From assembly GCF_036964665.1 (NCBI RefSeq), contig NZ_JBAMDA010000004.1, positions 1 to 64,000 of the forward strand: a stretch of 64,000 nt of DNA. The letters are read 5' to 3'. This DNA comes from Nitrobacter sp. NHB1. GTDB lineage: Bacteria; Pseudomonadota; Alphaproteobacteria; Rhizobiales; Xanthobacteraceae. The notes beneath the pieces are model-generated. The model saw only the letters and a list, made by a program, of their open reading frames with translations, made no database searches and was not told the DNA's origin. Shown here in pieces: positions 25,042 to 33,951 of the stretch. The position numbers were made by a program, and so were the translations under genes. Within the stretch, counting starts at the first letter, position 1. Every line of letters starts with the position of its first letter.

Positions 25042-25959
25042 ATGGCAAGGACCCGTCACCGGGGGAGCCATCCGGCGCTTGATGCGACCGCTGCGGGTTT
25101 GCGACCGGCGAGAATCCCCCAACTCCGAATGAAGCCAACCGAGATCGTCGTTGCTGCGCGGCGGCTCAATCGCGCCGCGGGAATGATCGCGGGCTCCGTT
25201 CTACTGGACAGTGCGATGGAGCACTATCGCGGCAATTTTCATAACAAGGCGATGTGGACGCCGATCCTCACTTCGCTTGCGTCAATTGCCGTGAGCGCAC
25301 ACGGGCTCTCTGACAAACGGCACGGTGCGCACCCTGTGCGCGACGCGGTATATGCCGCAGCGGGCTTGGTTGGAATAATCGGCACCGGGTTCCACATTTA
25401 CAATGTCACCAAGAAGGTTGGGGGATTTAACTGGCAAAACTTATTCTATTCGGCGCCGCTCGGCGCTCCCGCCGCGATGTCGTTGTCGGGTCTAATGGGG
25501 TTTCTCGCCGAACGGGTGCGCGAAAACAGGCCCGGGATCCGGCCCCGCGTATTTAACTTACCCGCAGGACGTGTGGTTGCAGCGGCCACTAGCCTATCGA
25601 TGCTTGGTACGTCGGTGGAGGCTGGCTTACTCCATTTTCGCGGGGCTTTCCACAATCCGGCGATGTTGCTTCCGGTGACAATGCCGCCGGTTGCGGCCGG
25701 GCTCCTTGCAAAGGCCGCCGTCGGTCGTGCGGAGGCCAGACGGATACCATCGAAAGCGTGGTTGATGGCAACGGCCGTGATGGGCGTCGCAGGTGTTGCC
25801 TTGCACGCCTATGGCGTTTCGCGCGGTATGGGCGGATGGCGCAATTGGCGGCAAAACGCGTTCGCCGGGCCGCCGCTACCGGCCCCACCTGCCTTCACTG
25901 GCCTTGCCTTGGCCGGTCTCGCCGCGCTGGCACTGTTGAAGGATCACGCCCGTGACTAA
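25042..25959 (+). CDS. Polytopic membrane protein of unknown function
   Basis: A 305-residue protein with about eight hydrophobic segments and an internal two-fold pattern. LLDSAMEHYRGNFHNKAMWTP in the first half recurs as VEAGLLHFRGAFHNPAMLLP in the second. Each is followed by a segment ending HIYNVTKKVGGFNWQNLFYSAP or HAYGVSRGMGGWRNWRQNAF. I do not recognise a named family. It lies 4 bases after the ThDP gene and overlaps the next gene by 8 bases, so it belongs to the dehydrogenase operon and may anchor or shuttle electrons. Confidence 0.7.
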   Translation: MARTRHRGSHPALDATAAGLRPARIPQLRMKPTEIVVAARRLNRAAGMIAGSVLLDSAMEHYRGNFHNKAMWTPILTSLASIAVSAHGLSDKRHGAHPVRDAVYAAAGLVGIIGTGFHIYNVTKKVGGFNWQNLFYSAPLGAPAAMSLSGLMGFLAERVRENRPGIRPRVFNLPAGRVVAAATSLSMLGTSVEAGLLHFRGAFHNPAMLLPVTMPPVAAGLLAKAAVGRAEARRIPSKAWLMATAVMGVAGVALHAYGVSRGMGGWRNWRQNAFAGPPLPAPPAFTGLALAGLAALALLKDHARD

Positions 25960-26602
25960 GCTTCCCCGTTATCCAGGTTATGACGTCCTTGCCAAGCGCA
26001 ACTCGCCGTCTTGGGATGCCGTCACCCGGCGCGTCGTAGACGAGCGTTTAGCGACACCCAACATGCCGAGATTTTTCACGGAAGAAGAATGGGAAGTAGC
26101 CGATGCCTTGTGCCGACGCATCGTGCCCCAACCGGGCGAGACTGACGCGGTATCGCTCGTTGCGCTGCTGGACGCAAAGTTGCTTGCCAATCACGGAGGT
26201 GGCTTTCGCGAGGTGGACATGCCCTACATGCAAGAGGCATGGCGGAAGGCGCTCGCCGCGCTCGACGGCGAGGCGCGGGCGAAACATGGCGCTCACGGAT
26301 TCTCCGAGCTTTCCGAAGAAAACCAAGACGCTCTCTTGTTAGCCATGCAACAGGGCAAAGTCTCGGGTGAGCGTTGGGCCGGCATCGACGCCAAGACATT
26401 TTTTGACCGCCGCATTCTTGTCGACGTCCCGCCGCTCTATTACGAGCATCCCAAGGCGTGGAATGAGATCGGCTTCGGCGGTCCAGCATCGCCACGTGGC
26501 TACGTTCGCCTCGACGGCGATCGGCCTGATCCGTGGGAGGCAGTCGAGGCACCGCCCGGCGACGAGGATAAGGTCGAGCGGGAGAACTGCCGTGTTATCT
26601 GA
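25952..26602 (+). CDS. Gluconate 2-dehydrogenase subunit 3-like protein
   Basis: A 216-residue soluble protein of the gluconate-2-dehydrogenase subunit 3 type: PRFFTEEEWEVADALCRRIV, FREVDMPYMQEAWRKALAAL and a Tyr/Trp-rich centre (VPPLYYEHPKAWNEIGFGG). In known enzymes this subunit pairs with a GMC flavoprotein and helps its export or assembly. It uses a GTG start at 25952, overlapping the gene before by eight bases, and its stop region overlaps the GMC gene that follows. No Tat signal was seen. Confidence 0.8.
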   Translation: MTKLPRYPGYDVLAKRNSPSWDAVTRRVVDERLATPNMPRFFTEEEWEVADALCRRIVPQPGETDAVSLVALLDAKLLANHGGGFREVDMPYMQEAWRKALAALDGEARAKHGAHGFSELSEENQDALLLAMQQGKVSGERWAGIDAKTFFDRRILVDVPPLYYEHPKAWNEIGFGGPASPRGYVRLDGDRPDPWEAVEAPPGDEDKVERENCRVI

Positions 26603-27589
26603 TCCTTTTGCCGCGCCGCGTGCGAAAGACGGGAAGGCTCCCGACGTCTTTCGCCGCGGTGCGTGGGTGCCGATGCGCGAATTTTCTGAGACTGAGGAGG
26701 TGGATTTCGCAATTGTCGGTACAGGGGCAGGCGGCGGTACGCTGGCGGCGCTACTGGCGGAGCAGGGCTTCTCGGTAATCGGCTTCGATGCCGGGGCCTA
26801 TTTCCGCCCACTGGAGGACTTTGCATCCGACGAGACCGAGCAGAACAAACTTTACTGGAACGACGCGCGCGTCGTCGATGGGCCCAACCCGATCCAGATG
26901 GGCGGCAAGAATTCGGGCAAGTCAGTGGGTGGCTCTACTGTCCATTACGCGATGGTGTCGCTGCGTTTCCGACCCGACTGGTTCAGGGCGCGCACCACAC
27001 TTGGTTATGGCGCGGACTGGCCAATCAGCTGGCAGGAGATGTGGCACTATTACGGAGAGGCCGAACGGCAGATCAACATCTCCGGACCGCTAACATACCC
27101 CTGGGGTCCGAAACGTCCGCGCTACCCATATCGCGCGCATGAGTTAAACGACGCCGGCAAACTTCTCGCCAAGGGATGCGAGGCGATCGGCATCAAATGG
27201 ACCGAGACGCCGCTCGCTACGCTTTCCGCGCCACACGCGGGCCCCGAGGGCAAAAGTCCGCCCTGTGCCTACCGAGGATTTTGTCGCTTTGGGTGCACCA
27301 CCAACGCCAAACGGTCGGCCCTGACCGTATGGATACCGCGCGCACTCGCTGCGGGCGCCGAAATCCGTGATCTTGCGATGGTCGGGCGGATCGAGACGGG
27401 GCCCGCAGGCCGCGCGACGGGCGTGCACTATCACCGCGAGAGCGCTTGGCACTTTCAGCGCGCAAAGAATGTCGTCGTGGCAGGCTATGCCGTGGAGACG
27501 CCGCGGCTGTTGCTTGCGTCCGCCAACCAAGAGTTTCCTGATGGTCTCGCGAACAGCTCCGGGCTCGTCGGGAAGAACTTGATGACGCA
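26592..27589 (+). pseudogene. GMC-family oxidoreductase, 5' part, interrupted by IS21
   Basis: The first 332 codons of a GMC flavoprotein. FAD motif VGTGAGGGTLA occurs early, then FRPLEDFASD, GGSTVHYAMVSLRFRP and a CxxxGxCxxGC motif (PCAYRGFCRFGC) seen in gluconate/2-keto-gluconate dehydrogenases. GTG 26592 overlaps the subunit-3 gene. At 27589 an IS21 element enters after ...NLMTQ. Joining 26592-27589 to 30209-30866 restores a 551-residue protein with no lost base, which shows the gene was intact before insertion. Confidence 0.9.
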
Positions 27590-27709
27590 TGCGCATTTCG
27601 GTGATCGTGAGCGGCGATTTCACTCGATGGTGAGCGCTCGTTTCATTTGATCGTGAGCAGACATTTCAGGCGATCATGAGCAGCCGCTTTGGCCGACTTG
27701 GTGATTGGT

Positions 27710-28471
27710 TCAGGGGTTCGCGGCTTCGTCAAGCGTTCTGTTTCGCGCGTTCTGTTTTCGCATGCTTTCTCCGCTGAGTTGGAGGCGGTGGGCGTTGTGA
27801 ACGAGGCGGTCCAGGATGGCGTCGCCCAATGTTGGGTCGCCGATGACGGCGTGCCATTGATCGACCGGGACCTGGCTGGTGACGACGGTGGAGGCGCGAC
27901 CGTGGCGATCATCGAGGATCTCGAGAAGGTCGCGTCGCTCTGACGGGTTGAGCACCGACAGGCCCCAATCGTCGAGTACCAGCAGCTGCACGCGGCTGAT
28001 GGTTTTGAGCAGGCGGCCATAGCGGCCGTCGCCGCGGGCCAGCGCGAGCGCCTCGAACAGGCGGGGCACGCGATGGTATTGGACCGATCGATTGTCGCGA
28101 CAGGCCTTGTGGCCAAGTGCACAGGCAATCCAACTTTTGCCGAGCCCGGTTGCCCCGGTGATCAGCAGGTTCTGATGACGGGCGATCCAATCGCCGGCGA
28201 TCAATTTGGCGAACACAGCGCGATCGATGCCGCGCGGCGTGCGCAGGTCGATATCTTCCACGCATGCGTTTTGCCGAAGGGCTGCGAATTTGAGGCGGGT
28301 GGTGAGACGTTTGGTGTCGCGCTCTGCGGCCTCGCGATCAACCAGCAAGCCGACGCGCTCCTCGAACGACAGCGCGTTGAGATCGGGTGATCGTCGTTGT
28401 TCCTCCATGGCCTTGGCCATGCCGGTCAAGCCGAGCGTGATCAGCCGTTCGTGGGTAGGATGTGTCAGCAT
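27710..28471 (-). CDS. istB: IS21 helper ATPase IstB
   Basis: A 253-residue AAA+ ATPase that acts with IstA in transposition. Walker A GATGLGKS, Walker B LLVLDDWG and sensor motif TSQVPVDQWH are all present, with the typical N-terminal helical part LSFEERVGLLVDREAAERD. It lies 15 bases after istA. Intact length. Confidence 0.93.
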   Translation of the reverse strand: MLTHPTHERLITLGLTGMAKAMEEQRRSPDLNALSFEERVGLLVDREAAERDTKRLTTRLKFAALRQNACVEDIDLRTPRGIDRAVFAKLIAGDWIARHQNLLITGATGLGKSWIACALGHKACRDNRSVQYHRVPRLFEALALARGDGRYGRLLKTISRVQLLVLDDWGLSVLNPSERRDLLEILDDRHGRASTVVTSQVPVDQWHAVIGDPTLGDAILDRLVHNAHRLQLSGESMRKQNARNRTLDEAANP

Positions 28472-28486
28472 AGGGATCTCCAGGGT

Positions 28487-30025
28487 TCAGTGGAAATAGT
28501 CCTGACCGCGGATGTTGCCGTGGCGCAGGGGGTGGTCGTCGGTTGCCTCGTCGAGGAATGCGCGATCCAGTCCGTTCTTGAGGATCGAACGGATCGAGGC
28601 GACGGAATGCGCCTTGATCAGGATGCCGCGCCGGCAGGCGGCGTCGATGCGGGCATCGTCGTAGCTCCTGGTCAGCGCCAGGATGCCGAGGCAGGTGCGA
28701 AAGCCTTGTTCTGGATGCGGCCGGGCCGCGATGACGGCCTGGAAAAACGCCGCGGTCGATGGGCCGATCTTCTCGCCGGCGGCGATCAGCCCTCCCGGCG
28801 TCCACTTGCCGTAGCGGCGATGCGCGCTCGGCATGTGGTCGGCAATTGTGGTGTGGCCGCGCCGGTTCGGCGCACGCGGGTGGCTGGCAATCCTCTGGCC
28901 CTTGTGGAAGATCTCGACCGTCTTGTCGGTGATGCGAACATCGACGAGTTCACGGATCAGGCGATACGGCGTGGAATACCAATGGCCATCGACCTCGACG
29001 TGATAATCGGGGGCGACGCGGCAACGCTTCCAGCGCGCAAAGACATAGGGCTGCTCCGGCAACTCCCCCAGCTTGGGACGGTCGACCTCGGCAAACAGTT
29101 CGGCACGGCTGGTGCCGAATCCGCGCATCTGCCGGGCGTTGAGCTCGACAACCAGGGTACGAATCGCAGCATTCAGCTCTGCCAGGGAAAAGAACCGTTG
29201 ATTGCGCAGGCGCGCCAAAATCCAGCGCTGTGCGATCTGGACGGCGACCTCGACCTTGGCCTTGTCCTTCGGTCGTCTCGGCCTCGCCGCAAGGATCGCG
29301 GTGCCGTAATGACCGGCCATCTCGGCATAGGTTCGGTTGATCCCGGGATCGTAGCGATCGGGGTTGGTCACGGCGGCCTTGAGATTATCGCAGACCACGA
29401 ACTTCGGCACGCCGCCGAGATACCTGAACAGGTTGGTATGCACGCCGATCCAGTCGGACAGGCTCTCGCTTGGGCAAGCCTCGGCGTAGGTGTAGTTCGA
29501 GGCTCCCATCGCCGCGACGAACAGCTTCATGGCGTGCGCTTCGCCGGTGATCGGATCGACGACGTCGATGGTGTCGCCGGCAAAATCAACGAACACCTTC
29601 TCCCCGCCGATGTGGGTCTGGCGCATCGACGGGCGCACGCGGTTCTTCCAGGCCTCGAAGGTCGTGCAAAACCAGGTGTAGCCAAAGCCGTCCGGATTGG
29701 CGGCGCGATACTCTTCCCAGAGCAGCAGGCGCGTCACGCTGCGGCGGCGAAGCTCCTTCTCGACAAAAGCCCAGTCCGGTATCGGGCGCCGGTCGCTTTG
29801 CGACGCTGACGCCGGTGCCGGGAATAGCAACAGTTCCAAGCCATCGTCGTCCATTCCTTCCGGAAGTGGCCAGGCGAGCCCCGCCAGGCGCGCTCGCCGC
29901 ACGTAGCCATGGACCACGCCATTACTCACCCCCAAGGTCCGCGCGATGACCCGCTCGGTCAACCCTTGGTGCCTCAAACGTAAAACTTCTCTGATCCGGC
30001 GCATCGACAATCTCTCGGTAGGCAT
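28487..30025 (-). CDS. istA: IS21 transposase IstA
   Basis: A 512-residue DDE transposase. The N-terminal helix-turn-helix (SMRRIREVLRLRHQGLTERV) is followed by the rve catalytic domain with FVDFAGDTIDVVDP, PKFVVCDNLKAAV and AKVEVAVQIAQRW. A C-terminal beta region follows (VARFKRCRV-type HWYSTPYRLI). Full length and directly upstream of istB. Confidence 0.93.
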   Translation of the reverse strand: MPTERLSMRRIREVLRLRHQGLTERVIARTLGVSNGVVHGYVRRARLAGLAWPLPEGMDDDGLELLLFPAPASASQSDRRPIPDWAFVEKELRRRSVTRLLLWEEYRAANPDGFGYTWFCTTFEAWKNRVRPSMRQTHIGGEKVFVDFAGDTIDVVDPITGEAHAMKLFVAAMGASNYTYAEACPSESLSDWIGVHTNLFRYLGGVPKFVVCDNLKAAVTNPDRYDPGINRTYAEMAGHYGTAILAARPRRPKDKAKVEVAVQIAQRWILARLRNQRFFSLAELNAAIRTLVVELNARQMRGFGTSRAELFAEVDRPKLGELPEQPYVFARWKRCRVAPDYHVEVDGHWYSTPYRLIRELVDVRITDKTVEIFHKGQRIASHPRAPNRRGHTTIADHMPSAHRRYGKWTPGGLIAAGEKIGPSTAAFFQAVIAARPHPEQGFRTCLGILALTRSYDDARIDAACRRGILIKAHSVASIRSILKNGLDRAFLDEATDDHPLRHGNIRGQDYFH

Positions 30026-30200
30026 CGGGCTTCCTCATCGGTTGAATGAGGAACCCGTAACCCGGTTGAGTTTGTCGGCCGAAGCGTCAGGCACCCGCGA
30101 AAGGGGTGCTCACGATCGCCTGAAATCGCTGCTCACGATCCCGCGAAATCCCTGCTCACGATCATCTGAAATCGGTGCTCACGATCCCGCGAAACACGCA

Positions 30201-30866
30201 ATGACGCAATCCAATCAGGCCTATTGGGGACGAATGGACGAGCCGGTGCGCTGGTACAAAGGGCCGCCGAGTCTCGCCATCACTGAGCATTGGAATTACG
30301 ACGACAACAAAGATTTTCATGGCGGCTATTGCTGGATGGGGCAAGGGCCTCTCCCGAACGAATGGGCTGCGGTTCAGACGGGATCGCGCGGGCTCTGGGG
30401 AGAGAAGTTGCGTAACGCGATGCTCGATTACAACCATATGATTGGCGTCAAGATGGTGGGTGAGATGTTGCCTAACGAGAAGAACCGCGTCACGCTCGCC
30501 GACGACATCGACCAATACGGATTGCGGGTCGCCAAAATCACCTATGCATGGGGTGACAATGATAAGGCGCTCATCAAACATGCAATCGAGCAAATGAGCC
30601 GATCGATCGAGGCGATCGGAGCAAAGGATATGTTCGCGCAAGAAGATGACACAAATCATCTCGGAGGTACCGCGCGAATGGGCAACGACCGTCGAACCAG
30701 CGTGGTGAACGCCGATTGCCGGAGTTGGGATATCCCAAACCTCTGGGTGTGCGACGGGTCGGTGTTCCCGACAGTCGGCGGCGTAAACCCCGCCCTGACG
30801 ATTCAGACAATTGCCGTACGGACGGCCGACAGAATTCGCAAGTTGGCGGCAGCCGGCAAAATTTGA
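30201..30866 (+). pseudogene. GMC-family oxidoreductase, 3' part
   Basis: The remaining ~220 codons of the gene broken at 27589. They begin with the duplicated target (MTQSNQAYWGRMDEPVRWYK). The GMC C-terminal signatures follow: DDTNHLGGTARMGND (catalytic His), NADCRSWDIPNLWVCDGSVF and GGVNPALTIQTIAVRTADRI. The end of the frame overlaps the antisense cyoA remnant by little or nothing. It would form a complete active site if rejoined. Confidence 0.88.
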
Positions 30867-30879
30867 GCTGCGATGAGTG

Positions 30880-31057
30880 GAGTGAGCAGCAGCACCGGCC
30901 CAGCGACGAAGATCAACACCACCCCGACTCTCAAATAGAGGGGCCATTGACTCTCGGCGATCGGCCCAGCTTGGTTCATCATGTCGAGCTTCAACGCGCT
31001 GCATCCACTGAGCAGAAACAGGGGCAGCGTAGCGAAAGCGCCCGCATGATGCTTTCA
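30880..31057 (-). pseudogene. 5' fragment of cyoA, quinol oxidase subunit II
   Basis: In one minus-strand frame lies a lipoprotein signal (AFATLPLFLLSGCSALKLD). MNQAGPIAESQWPLYLRVGV and VLIFVAGPVLLLTPLIA follow, which is the N-terminus and TM1-TM2 of CyoA. It stops where the GMC gene begins. The GH15 stop and a cyoA ATG would overlap (ATGA at 31055-31058), but a one-base shift soon after the ATG puts the signal peptide out of frame. The cupredoxin domain is gone. Confidence 0.72.
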
Positions 31058-32848
31058 TCCGCCGGCACGCTGGATCACGGGGCCAGAAAGAAACAGGGCG
31101 GTGTTGATCAGGCCCAAATGTGTCAACGCCTGGGGAATGTTACCGATCAGGCAGCGGTTGTGCACATCATATTCCTCGCTGAGCAGGCCTACATCGTTTG
31201 AAACTCCGATCACCCGTTCCAATAGCATCGCCGCTTCGTCATCACGACCCTGCATCTTGTAGCAATCCGCGAGCCAGCACGAGCAGGCGAGGAATGCACC
31301 CTCGTCGGGGCCATCCGGCTTCGGCGGCTTTCGTCGTACCAGCCCACCATCCATCAGTTCGCGCTCGATCGCCGCGATCGTGCTCGCCATGCGCGGATCA
31401 TCAACGGGAAGGAAGCCGACCAGCGGCAGCAGCAAAAGCGACGCGTCGAGGACGTTGCCGCCATAATGCTGGACGAAGTGGCCGAGATCGCTGGAATAGC
31501 CACGCTCGCAGATTGCATGGTGCATCGTCGTCCTCAGCGCTTTGAGCCGACCGATCAATACAGGATCGACGTCGATATTCTCGACATGGGCCTTAAGAAA
31601 ACGATCGACCCCCACCCAAGCCATGACCTGCGAATAAATGTAGCATTGCGGATCACCGCGACTTTCCCAAATGTCGGCGCTCGGCTGGTCCCAGACCTTC
31701 TCGAGATGCTCGACGATGGCAGTTTCAACTTCAACGATGCGCGGCGTGCGCTCTATCCCGGCGTTGGCCAGCACATCGAAGCTGTCTATCAATTCGCCGA
31801 ACACGTCGAGCTGGGTTTGGCCTGAGGCTGCATTGCCGATGTGGACCGGCGTTGCGCCCTGATAGCCGGGCAACCCGTCCAATGCATATTCTGGCAGGCG
31901 GCGGAGACCATCGATCCGGTAGACGATCTGCATCTTGGCGGGCTGGCCCGCGACCGCCCGCAAAATCCAGTCGCGCCAGCGCGTCGCCTCTTCGTGGAAG
32001 CCGGCATTGAGCAGCGCGGTCAGCGTAAAGGTGGAGTCGCGCAGCCAGCAATAGCGATAATCCCAGTTGGCTGACCCACCCGAAATCTCAGGCAGTCCAA
32101 GTGTCGCGGCGGCGACGATCCCGCCGCTATCCCGGTCGATCAGCGCGCGCAGCGTGATGAGCGAGCGTCGCACCGCGCCGTCCCATCGGCATTTTGTCTC
32201 GAACCGGCCGACCCAGCCCTTCCATTTCTTTTCCGTTGCGCTGACGAGTGCATTTACTTTCAAGGGCGCGGGCAGCGGCAACGTTGCGGGCGAATACCCG
32301 AGAACGAAGGCGATCTTCGCACCCTTGGCAAGCATAAAGCGGGCGCTGGCATTGTCGGTCTCAATCGTCAGTTCGACGGGGCAATCGAGAATCACGCGGT
32401 CCGGACCGATCTCAAAAATAAGGCCCCGTTTGTGACGTTGCGCCCAAGGCGCAATTTGACCATAACCAAACCGCAGTCTCAACGACATCGCCATCTGCAC
32501 CTCGTCCTCCAGCCCCTCCACGATGCGAATGATCGATGACCCGCCGTCATGCCAAGGCATAAGGTCCGTAACGCGCATACGACCGGTGTCCGTTACATGC
32601 TCGGTCTCGAGAATAGGAGTATCGCCGCGGTAGCTGCGCGTGGTCTTCGAGACGTATCCGGCCGGCGAAATGCGCCAATAACCATGACTCTCATCACCAA
32701 GGAGCGCCGCAAGACAGGCGTCGCTGTCGAACCGAGGCCAGCACAGAAAGTCGATCGATCCCGTCTTGGCAACGAGCGCGCAACTGCGGCCGTCTCCGAT
32801 GATCGCATAGTCCCGGATCGCCGATGTCATCGGGGGCCGCTCCTTCAA
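31055..32848 (-). CDS. Glycoside hydrolase family 15 protein, second paralogue
   Basis: A 597-residue GH15 enzyme similar to the one at 1186-3018. It opens with MTSAIRDYAIIGDGRSCALV, GSIDFLCWPRFDSDACL and ANWDYRYCWLRDSTFTLTAL, and has IGNAASGQTQLDVFGE. It is cytoplasmic. An alternative start at 32866 is not needed. Promoter: GGAAC-N16-CGTT at 32952-32976 on this strand, about 104 bases upstream. Downstream it ran into cyoA with an ATGA overlap, so GH15 and the quinol oxidase were once one transcript. Confidence 0.88.
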   Translation of the reverse strand: MKERPPMTSAIRDYAIIGDGRSCALVAKTGSIDFLCWPRFDSDACLAALLGDESHGYWRISPAGYVSKTTRSYRGDTPILETEHVTDTGRMRVTDLMPWHDGGSSIIRIVEGLEDEVQMAMSLRLRFGYGQIAPWAQRHKRGLIFEIGPDRVILDCPVELTIETDNASARFMLAKGAKIAFVLGYSPATLPLPAPLKVNALVSATEKKWKGWVGRFETKCRWDGAVRRSLITLRALIDRDSGGIVAAATLGLPEISGGSANWDYRYCWLRDSTFTLTALLNAGFHEEATRWRDWILRAVAGQPAKMQIVYRIDGLRRLPEYALDGLPGYQGATPVHIGNAASGQTQLDVFGELIDSFDVLANAGIERTPRIVEVETAIVEHLEKVWDQPSADIWESRGDPQCYIYSQVMAWVGVDRFLKAHVENIDVDPVLIGRLKALRTTMHHAICERGYSSDLGHFVQHYGGNVLDASLLLLPLVGFLPVDDPRMASTIAAIERELMDGGLVRRKPPKPDGPDEGAFLACSCWLADCYKMQGRDDEAAMLLERVIGVSNDVGLLSEEYDVHNRCLIGNIPQALTHLGLINTALFLSGPVIQRAGG

Positions 32849-32951
32849 GGCGATGTCTCTCGATCGCCATCAGTTCAGCTCGCGATCGTTACAAAAGCGA
32901 GGTCGGTGAAATGGTACCCAGCGATCCGCGTTCGGCGCTCTGGTTGTTACA

Positions 32952-32976
32952 AACGTAGCCAGCTTATCGAGGTTCC
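32952..32976 (-). promoter_or_regulatory. EcfG promoter for the second GH15 gene
   Basis: On the minus strand GGAAC-N16-CGTT, an exact consensus match. It lies back to back with a similar promoter on the other strand at 33018-33042. Confidence 0.75.
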
Positions 32977-33017
32977 TTCCTAGCGCGACGACCCTAGCGG
33001 CACTATGCCCGACTATG

Positions 33018-33042
33018 GGAACAGGCCCGCGAAGCACGGGTT
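33018..33042 (+). promoter_or_regulatory. EcfG-type promoter for the SMP-30 gene
   Basis: GGAAC at 33018, a 16-base spacer and GGTT; 28 bases before the start at 33070. One base differs from the CGTT consensus. Confidence 0.6.
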
Positions 33043-33069
33043 ATCAAGCATGAATGTGAGGATACCGCG

Positions 33070-33951
33070 ATGACCATCGAGACGGTGCTGGATTGCCAAG
33101 CGACGATTGGTGAATCCGCAACGTGGGTAGCAGACGAGCATGCTCTCTATTGGATAGACGTCAAGGCGCCAGCACTGCACCGCTACTGTCCAGACAACGA
33201 AGCAACACGGAGTTGGCCGATGACGAGCGATATCGGCGGTTTCGCGCTGACCGGCGATGGGAGAGCGGTAGTGGCCCTCCGGCAGGGGCTATTTCGCCTC
33301 GACCTCGATAGCGGCGCGCTGGACCCGCTGGCGCCGCCGCCATTCGATCCGGGGCTGTTTCGCTTCAACGAAGGCGCCTGCGACGCCAATGGCCGCTTCT
33401 GGATCGGCGTGATGTTCGATCCCCTGAAAGGATGCCCGCCGGCTCAACAGGGAAGGCTCCATAGTTTCACGTTTGATCAAGGGCTGCGCGACGAGCCGGA
33501 TGAAGCCGAGTTGCACAACGGCATGGCTTGGAGCGGTGACGGCAAGACTTTCTTTCTGTCGCACAGTAATACAGGCGAGATTATCGCCTTTGATTACGAG
33601 GGAAACAGTGGCGCGATTTCGAACCGCCGGGTCTTCGCAACTGTGCCCGCCGAACTCGGCATCCCCGACGGCGCCGCGATCGATACGGAGGGCGGTTATT
33701 GGTCGGCGCTACATGGCGGCGGCAAGCTGCGTCGCTTTCGTCCCGACGGCTCCGTCGATCGCGACATCGACCTACCCGTCAGCCAGCCAACAATGCCTGC
33801 CTTCGCCGGTGAGGACCTCGCCACGCTCTACGTCACCAGTGCTTCGGATCAAATGAGAGCAGACGCAAAGGCAAGGGAGCCACAGGCAGGAGGGTTGTTT
33901 CGCTTCGACGCTGGTTGCCGCGGCATCTTGCGGCACTTTCTGGTATGCTGA
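33070..33951 (+). CDS. SMP-30/gluconolactonase-family lactonase
   Basis: A 293-residue six-bladed propeller enzyme that opens sugar lactones. Metal and active-site residues are visible: GESATWVADEHALYWID (metal Glu), FNEGACDANGRFWIGVM, LHNGMAWSGDGKTFFLSHS and GIPDGAAIDTEGGYWSAL (Asp). It is cytoplasmic. Its divergent, shared stress control with GH15 and nearness to GMC dehydrogenase genes suggest a role in oxidising sugars through lactones to acids. Confidence 0.87.
   Translation: MTIETVLDCQATIGESATWVADEHALYWIDVKAPALHRYCPDNEATRSWPMTSDIGGFALTGDGRAVVALRQGLFRLDLDSGALDPLAPPPFDPGLFRFNEGACDANGRFWIGVMFDPLKGCPPAQQGRLHSFTFDQGLRDEPDEAELHNGMAWSGDGKTFFLSHSNTGEIIAFDYEGNSGAISNRRVFATVPAELGIPDGAAIDTEGGYWSALHGGGKLRRFRPDGSVDRDIDLPVSQPTMPAFAGEDLATLYVTSASDQMRADAKAREPQAGGLFRFDAGCRGILRHFLVC

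Larger units (their letters stand above)
27590..30200 (-). mobile_element. IS21-family element with 8-bp target duplication
   Basis: The element is 2611 bp. Its ends read TGCGCATTTCGG on the left and, on the other strand, TGCGTGTTTCGC on the right, both leading into repeated gatcgtgagc units (four at each end). The target atgacgca is duplicated at 27582-27589 and 30201-30208. The element carries istA and istB on the minus strand and appears complete. It splits the GMC gene. Confidence 0.93.

Noticed and set aside
30162-31058. Long minus-strand ORF of 298 codons across the GMC 3' part
   Set aside because: It has no domain and lies antisense to clear GMC sequence; the cyoA signal is in a different frame.
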